Origin: SAR116 cluster bacterium AG-426-B08
Lineage (GTDB): Bacteria > Pseudomonadota > Alphaproteobacteria > Puniceispirillales > Marisalimonadaceae
Assembly (NCBI GenBank): GCA_003213175.1
Contig: QCNN01000002.1
Span: forward strand, 57,092-121,091
Length of the DNA stretch: 64,000 bases
Reading direction: 5' to 3'
This document shows, piece by piece, positions 61,897 through 64,000 of this stretch. The translations under genes and the position numbers were made by a program. The notes beneath the pieces are model-generated. The model did no database searches and was not told the DNA's origin. It saw only the letters and a program-made list of their open reading frames with translations. Position 1 is the first letter of the stretch; each line of letters starts with the position of its first letter.

Positions 61897-62696
61897 TATT
61901 TTTCTACTTCGTTTTGTAAAAATAATGCAAGACTCTTATCGTCTAGATAGGGTAATTCTTCATTTTTATAATATTTACAAACTTTAAAATTAATAGGTTT
62001 ATCAAGACTTTTTTTGATTTCATATAAATAAAGACTTTGTTTTACAGTTTGATGAATTCTAGAGGCGACTTGAAAAAGATTTGAGTTTGATCCTTCAAAT
62101 TTTGTTAGTAAAAAGTCACATTTTGATGAATTTATAATTTTGCCAAGCATGGGTTTCCAAATTTCTTCTTGGACAGGCTGTCCTTTTCTTCTTGACCAAG
62201 CAACTGCTCCAGCAGGAAAAATTGCAATAACACCATTTTTTTTCAAAATTTCAATAGCTTTTCTTCTAACTAAAACATTATTTCTCATTGCATTTTTAGA
62301 ATTACTAAAGTCTATGGGTAGAATGCTGTGAGCTAAAGAGGGTTCTTTTTGAAGAATCCCATGAGCTATGACTTTAAATTTTGGGTCAATTCTTGAGGCT
62401 ATCCAGGCTAAAAATACCCCATCAGTAACACCAAAAGGATGATTAGCAGCAATAACTAATCCTCTTTTTTTATTTTTTTCTGGTAATAAAAAATTTGGCT
62501 TTATAATTCCCAATGATTCAATGGCTTGATCCCAGAGAGCATTACCTTTCTTGTCTTTAACTTTATCTGTATAAGTCTCGTATCTTTTTTTCAGAGCTAT
62601 CCTTGCTGAACAAGTTTCCACTATGTTAATGAACAATCTATGGTGAAAAGGCAACCAAGGTTCAGCATATGTAATTTTAACAATATTTTTATTCAT
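61893..62696 (-). CDS. Lysophospholipid acyltransferase family protein
   Basis: This 267-residue protein has the motif VIAANHPFGVTDGVFLAWIASRI (the His-x(5)-Asp variant found in many PlsC relatives) and VIAIFPAGAVAWSRR (FPEG-like motif). A further helix HGILQKEPSLAHSILPIDFSNSKNA lies between them. It should transfer acyl groups onto a lipid acceptor at the inner membrane. N-terminal parts are soluble-looking, with no strong membrane helix. It is convergent with the dioxygenase gene. Which acceptor it uses cannot be read. Confidence 0.75.
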   Translation of the reverse strand: MNKNIVKITYAEPWLPFHHRLFINIVETCSARIALKKRYETYTDKVKDKKGNALWDQAIESLGIIKPNFLLPEKNKKRGLVIAANHPFGVTDGVFLAWIASRIDPKFKVIAHGILQKEPSLAHSILPIDFSNSKNAMRNNVLVRRKAIEILKKNGVIAIFPAGAVAWSRRKGQPVQEEIWKPMLGKIINSSKCDFLLTKFEGSNSNLFQVASRIHQTVKQSLYLYEIKKSLDKPINFKVCKYYKNEELPYLDDKSLALFLQNEVEKY

Positions 62697-62818
62697 CTAT
62701 ATAATAATCCATAAAAAAATGTATTTTTTATTTTTTACAAATTTGATTTATATAAAATAAAATTTTTTTCAACATAAATATTATTTCACAATAATTTTAA
62801 AAAACAAAATTAATTGTT

Positions 62819-64000
62819 CTAAAATTTTGGATTAATGGCGGTGATTTTTGAAAAACATTTTTCTAAATCATAACCAACCTCAATAAGGATATCTTCCCTA
62901 AATCTTCTAGTTAAAAATTGAACACCTTTTGGAATATTTTGATCAGTTATTCCATTACAAAAACTTAGACCAGGTAATCCTATATAAGGAGGTGCAATTT
63001 GAGGTAGCATAGATGAAAAGACATAATCAAAATCTTCTATTGATTTAACATCTTTTAAATCCTCAAATGGAGGATCCCCAGATATTGGGCAGAGAATTAA
63101 AGGATATTTATCAAAAAAATGACTCCATTTCCGACCAAGTGTTGCTCTTTGTTGCAAAGCATCCATAAATTTTTCTATAGAAGTATCTGGACATTTTTTG
63201 GACATTTGTTCAAAGATGAATGAAGCATCTTTATTATCTTCTTTATTGATAGCGACTCCAGAGGTTCGTCTAAATTCAGCGAGCCAAAGAACGGCCTGGT
63301 AGTGAGCTAAATCCTCAAAATCAGGACCTGTTACTTCTTCAACTATCCATCCCAAAGATTCTAACTTTTTTGCAACATCATTTAAATTTTCTATTACTGA
63401 GCCTTCTATTTTCAACCCTTTAATTTGAGTTAATAGAGCAATTTTTTTTGGTAATTTTGGAAGTTGGTTACTAATTGGTGACCACCAAGGATCATCATAA
63501 TTTTCCATACTCATAGCTTTTAATCCTAAATCTATATCTCTAATTGATCTAGCTAAAGGACCTGAAACAGCCATGATTTGACCACCAATTAATCTATCAG
63601 GAGTACTATAATTGATCATAGGAACTCTTCCTAAACTAGGTCTTAAACCATGAATGCCGCAGGCATATGCTGGATATCTTATTGAACCCGCAATATCTGT
63701 TCCATGACCAATTGCCCCAATACCAACTGCTGTAGCCGATGCAGCCCCTCCAGATGATCCACCAGGGGTAATCATTTTGTTGTGAGGATTTAGAGTATGT
63801 CCATGAATTGAATTATCAGTAAACCATCTAATGCTAAATGCAGGAGTATTACTCCTTCCAATAATAATACCATCAGCATCTTGAATATTTTTTACTACTG
63901 TACTGTCTTTTTCAGCAACAAGATTTTTTTGAATTTTAAGACCATTTGTTGATGCAAAACCTATTTGATCTGTATTGATTTTTACAGTCATTGGAACGCC
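62819..64000 (-). CDS. Amidase signature family protein (5' end outside the window)
   Basis: About 393 residues are visible. The gene runs off the right edge. The first visible part, GVPMTVKINTDQIGFASTNGL, carries the catalytic lysine, and the ORF track methionine is internal, not the start. TPGGSSGGAASATAVGIGAIGHGTDIAGSIRYPAYACG holds the cis-serine and nucleophile serine of the Ser-cisSer-Lys triad. GLRPSLGRVP and a C-terminal IAPPYIGLPGLSF complete the family. Substrate unknown; GatA is unlikely because the C-terminus lacks GatA-type features. Confidence 0.85.
   Translation of the reverse strand, partial: GVPMTVKINTDQIGFASTNGLKIQKNLVAEKDSTVVKNIQDADGIIIGRSNTPAFSIRWFTDNSIHGHTLNPHNKMITPGGSSGGAASATAVGIGAIGHGTDIAGSIRYPAYACGIHGLRPSLGRVPMINYSTPDRLIGGQIMAVSGPLARSIRDIDLGLKAMSMENYDDPWWSPISNQLPKLPKKIALLTQIKGLKIEGSVIENLNDVAKKLESLGWIVEEVTGPDFEDLAHYQAVLWLAEFRRTSGVAINKEDNKDASFIFEQMSKKCPDTSIEKFMDALQQRATLGRKWSHFFDKYPLILCPISGDPPFEDLKDVKSIEDFDYVFSSMLPQIAPPYIGLPGLSFCNGITDQNIPKGVQFLTRRFREDILIEVGYDLEKCFSKITAINPKF

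Overview
The window is very AT-rich DNA with dense, short-spaced genes. It most likely comes from a streamlined marine alphaproteobacterium, in the broad style of the low-GC SAR11, HIMB59 or AEGEAN-169 lineages. The alphaproteobacterial assignment rests on a DUF1013/TrcR-type regulator, the divergent rpsU-COQ9 pair, a PntAB transhydrogenase, a GlnE adenylyltransferase and a COQ9-type ubiquinone factor. The exact clade is inference.

Layout of the core part. Positions 1-1500 hold the end of a branched-chain amino-acid type ABC transporter (permease tail, LivG-like and LivF-like ATPases). Small genes and an AroE-like dehydrogenase follow. From 3 to 9.6 kb a minus-strand operon runs isovaleryl-CoA dehydrogenase, carboxyltransferase (MCC beta), methylglutaconyl-CoA hydratase, AhpD-like protein, a second acyl-CoA dehydrogenase and a CoA-transferase, which reads as leucine/isovalerate catabolism without the biotin-carboxylase subunit. 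Nitrogen genes follow: glutamate dehydrogenase, an ammonium transporter, and a half-size GlnE that keeps only the adenylylating-type domain. A plus-strand sugar-phosphate operon (fbp, tkt, pgk, gap, rpe, gph) resembles a Calvin-cycle cluster, but no RuBisCO or phosphoribulokinase gene is seen. After a tRNA-Arg come two exported proteins sharing a domain, an acyl-CoA synthetase, a PepF peptidase, a UbiB kinase, pntAB, rpsU, COQ9, metA, purEK, trcR, ygfZ, leuA (behind a probable leucine attenuator) and lepA.

Accessory part. tRNA-Ser(GGA) at 42672-42761 is the anchor of two tandem integrated elements. Island 1 (to 48881) ends in a 17-bp copy of the tRNA 3' end, carries an intact tyrosine recombinase beside that end, and has paired GTACCCA motifs with 11-bp spacing at both ends. 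Island 2 (48882-51948) has a truncated second integrase, paired TTGTRGAC motifs with 12-bp spacing at both ends, and an 11-bp remnant of the tRNA end. Cargo is almost all unrecognised. It includes a Fis-like mini regulator, a MORN-variant (YwqK-like) exported protein next to a Rap1a/Tai-like exported protein, and two inverted paralogues of an unknown 'GE-LWPMH-W' family.

The window closes with TauE/SafE, a CDP-sugar and surface polysaccharide cluster (GT2, a frame-shifted rfbF, rfbG, C-methyltransferase, 3,5-epimerase, reductase, acetyltransferase), a second ammonium transporter, a phytanoyl-CoA dioxygenase family protein, an acyltransferase and a truncated amidase.

All calls come from reading the sequence and the supplied ORFs. 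No database search was possible.
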